Origin: Clostridia bacterium
Lineage (GTDB): Bacteria > Bacillota > Clostridia > CAKSNL01 > HGM11501
Assembly: GCA_030535815.1 (NCBI GenBank)
Contig: JAUNRD010000136.1
Location: 1-5,713, forward strand
Reading direction: 5' to 3'
Length of the DNA stretch: 5,713 bases
Shown here: piece by piece, positions 5,527 to 5,713 of the stretch
Layout of the letters: each line of letters opens with the position of its first letter
Numbering within the stretch: the first letter of the stretch is position 1
Position numbers and translations under genes: made by a program
The notes under the pieces: generated by a model
Told to the model about the DNA's origin: nothing
The model's database searches: none
Seen by the model: only the letters and a program-made list of their open reading frames with translations

Positions 5527-5713
5527 ATGAATAACTTAAAAGCAGGATTCGGAAGACTGGTTATAAATCCCGAAGAAGGAACACCCATTGCGGGCTATTA
5601 TAAACCCCGCTTCGTTGAGGGGATACTTGATGACCTTGAGGTAAACGCCCTTTCGCTTTCCGACGGAAAGGAAACCGTTTTGATTATCGCCGTTGACAAC
5701 TGCGGCCTTAGAA
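5527..5713 (+). CDS. Neutral/alkaline ceramidase-like N-terminal domain protein, 3' end beyond window
   Basis: Sixty-two codons are visible, starting at ATG 5527 with a GGGG-containing site (5516-5519) about seven bases upstream and only 12 bases after the oxidoreductase stop. The pattern AGFGRLVINPEEGTPIAGY (6-24), then a Gly-Ile-Leu-Asp-Asp-Leu stretch (32-37) and a strand with VDNCGL (56-61), matches the usual opening of the ceramidase N-terminal domain (GxGRxDITPxxGxPLxGY ... VxDPLxARALVL ... DxxGL). Family members are zinc amidases in the case of true ceramidases, but many bacterial homologues of unknown activity sit in sugar-catabolism clusters. No signal peptide is present, unlike secreted ceramidases, so it should act inside the cell on a small substrate. 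The zinc-binding histidines would lie beyond the edge, so catalytic competence cannot be judged. Confidence 0.72.
   Translation, partial: MNNLKAGFGRLVINPEEGTPIAGYYKPRFVEGILDDLEVNALSLSDGKETVLIIAVDNCGLR

Overview
The window looks like chromosomal DNA of a low-to-moderate GC Gram-positive anaerobe, most likely a clostridial gut or rumen bacterium (Oscillospiraceae-like). This is inferred from strong AAGGAG-type ribosome binding sites, near-consensus sigma-A promoters, a lipoprotein signal, and a zinc-ribbon plus single-membrane-segment protein of a kind common in Firmicutes. No mobile element, CRISPR array, tRNA or rRNA was seen. No gene-free stretch exceeds 300 bases.

Layout. Positions 1-97 hold what appears to be the 3' end of a structured RNA on the + strand. 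It ends in a very GC-rich hairpin at 79-97 that can also terminate the convergent minus-strand genes. Positions 102-1740 are a minus-strand two-gene operon: a zinc-ribbon membrane protein followed, with an 8-base overlap, by a secreted lipoprotein of the M15 (VanY/Ply-type) peptidoglycan peptidase family. It is driven by a TTGAAA-17-TATAAT promoter at 1772-1800. Positions 1741-1894 are a divergent control region. To its right lies a ROK-family transcriptional repressor (1895-3001) behind a perfect TTGACA-17-TATAAT promoter, followed by a strong intrinsic terminator. Then come a DegT/StrS-type PLP aminotransferase (3099-4373), a Gfo/Idh/MocA oxidoreductase (4468-5514), and the first 62 codons of a protein resembling the N-terminal domain of neutral/alkaline ceramidases (5527 to the window edge).

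How the genes work together. The most informative non-coding signal is a 23-base inverted repeat present twice: directly after the -10 box of the ROK gene (1855-1877) and just upstream of the aminotransferase (3053-3075). Both fit half-sites ATTTGTCCA and TGGACAAAT around a 5-base spacer, each with one mismatch in the left arm. This is most simply the operator of the ROK protein, which would then repress both itself and the downstream catabolic or biosynthetic genes until a sugar-like ligand binds. An aminotransferase, an NAD(P)-dependent oxidoreductase and a possible amide hydrolase suggest handling of an amino sugar or aminocyclitol: deacylation, exchange of amine for ketone, and redox at the same carbon. 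The substrate cannot be read from the sequence.

The aminotransferase has markedly different codon use from its regulator (lysine AAG 31 of 36, against 11 of 37), which suggests it is highly expressed when induced.
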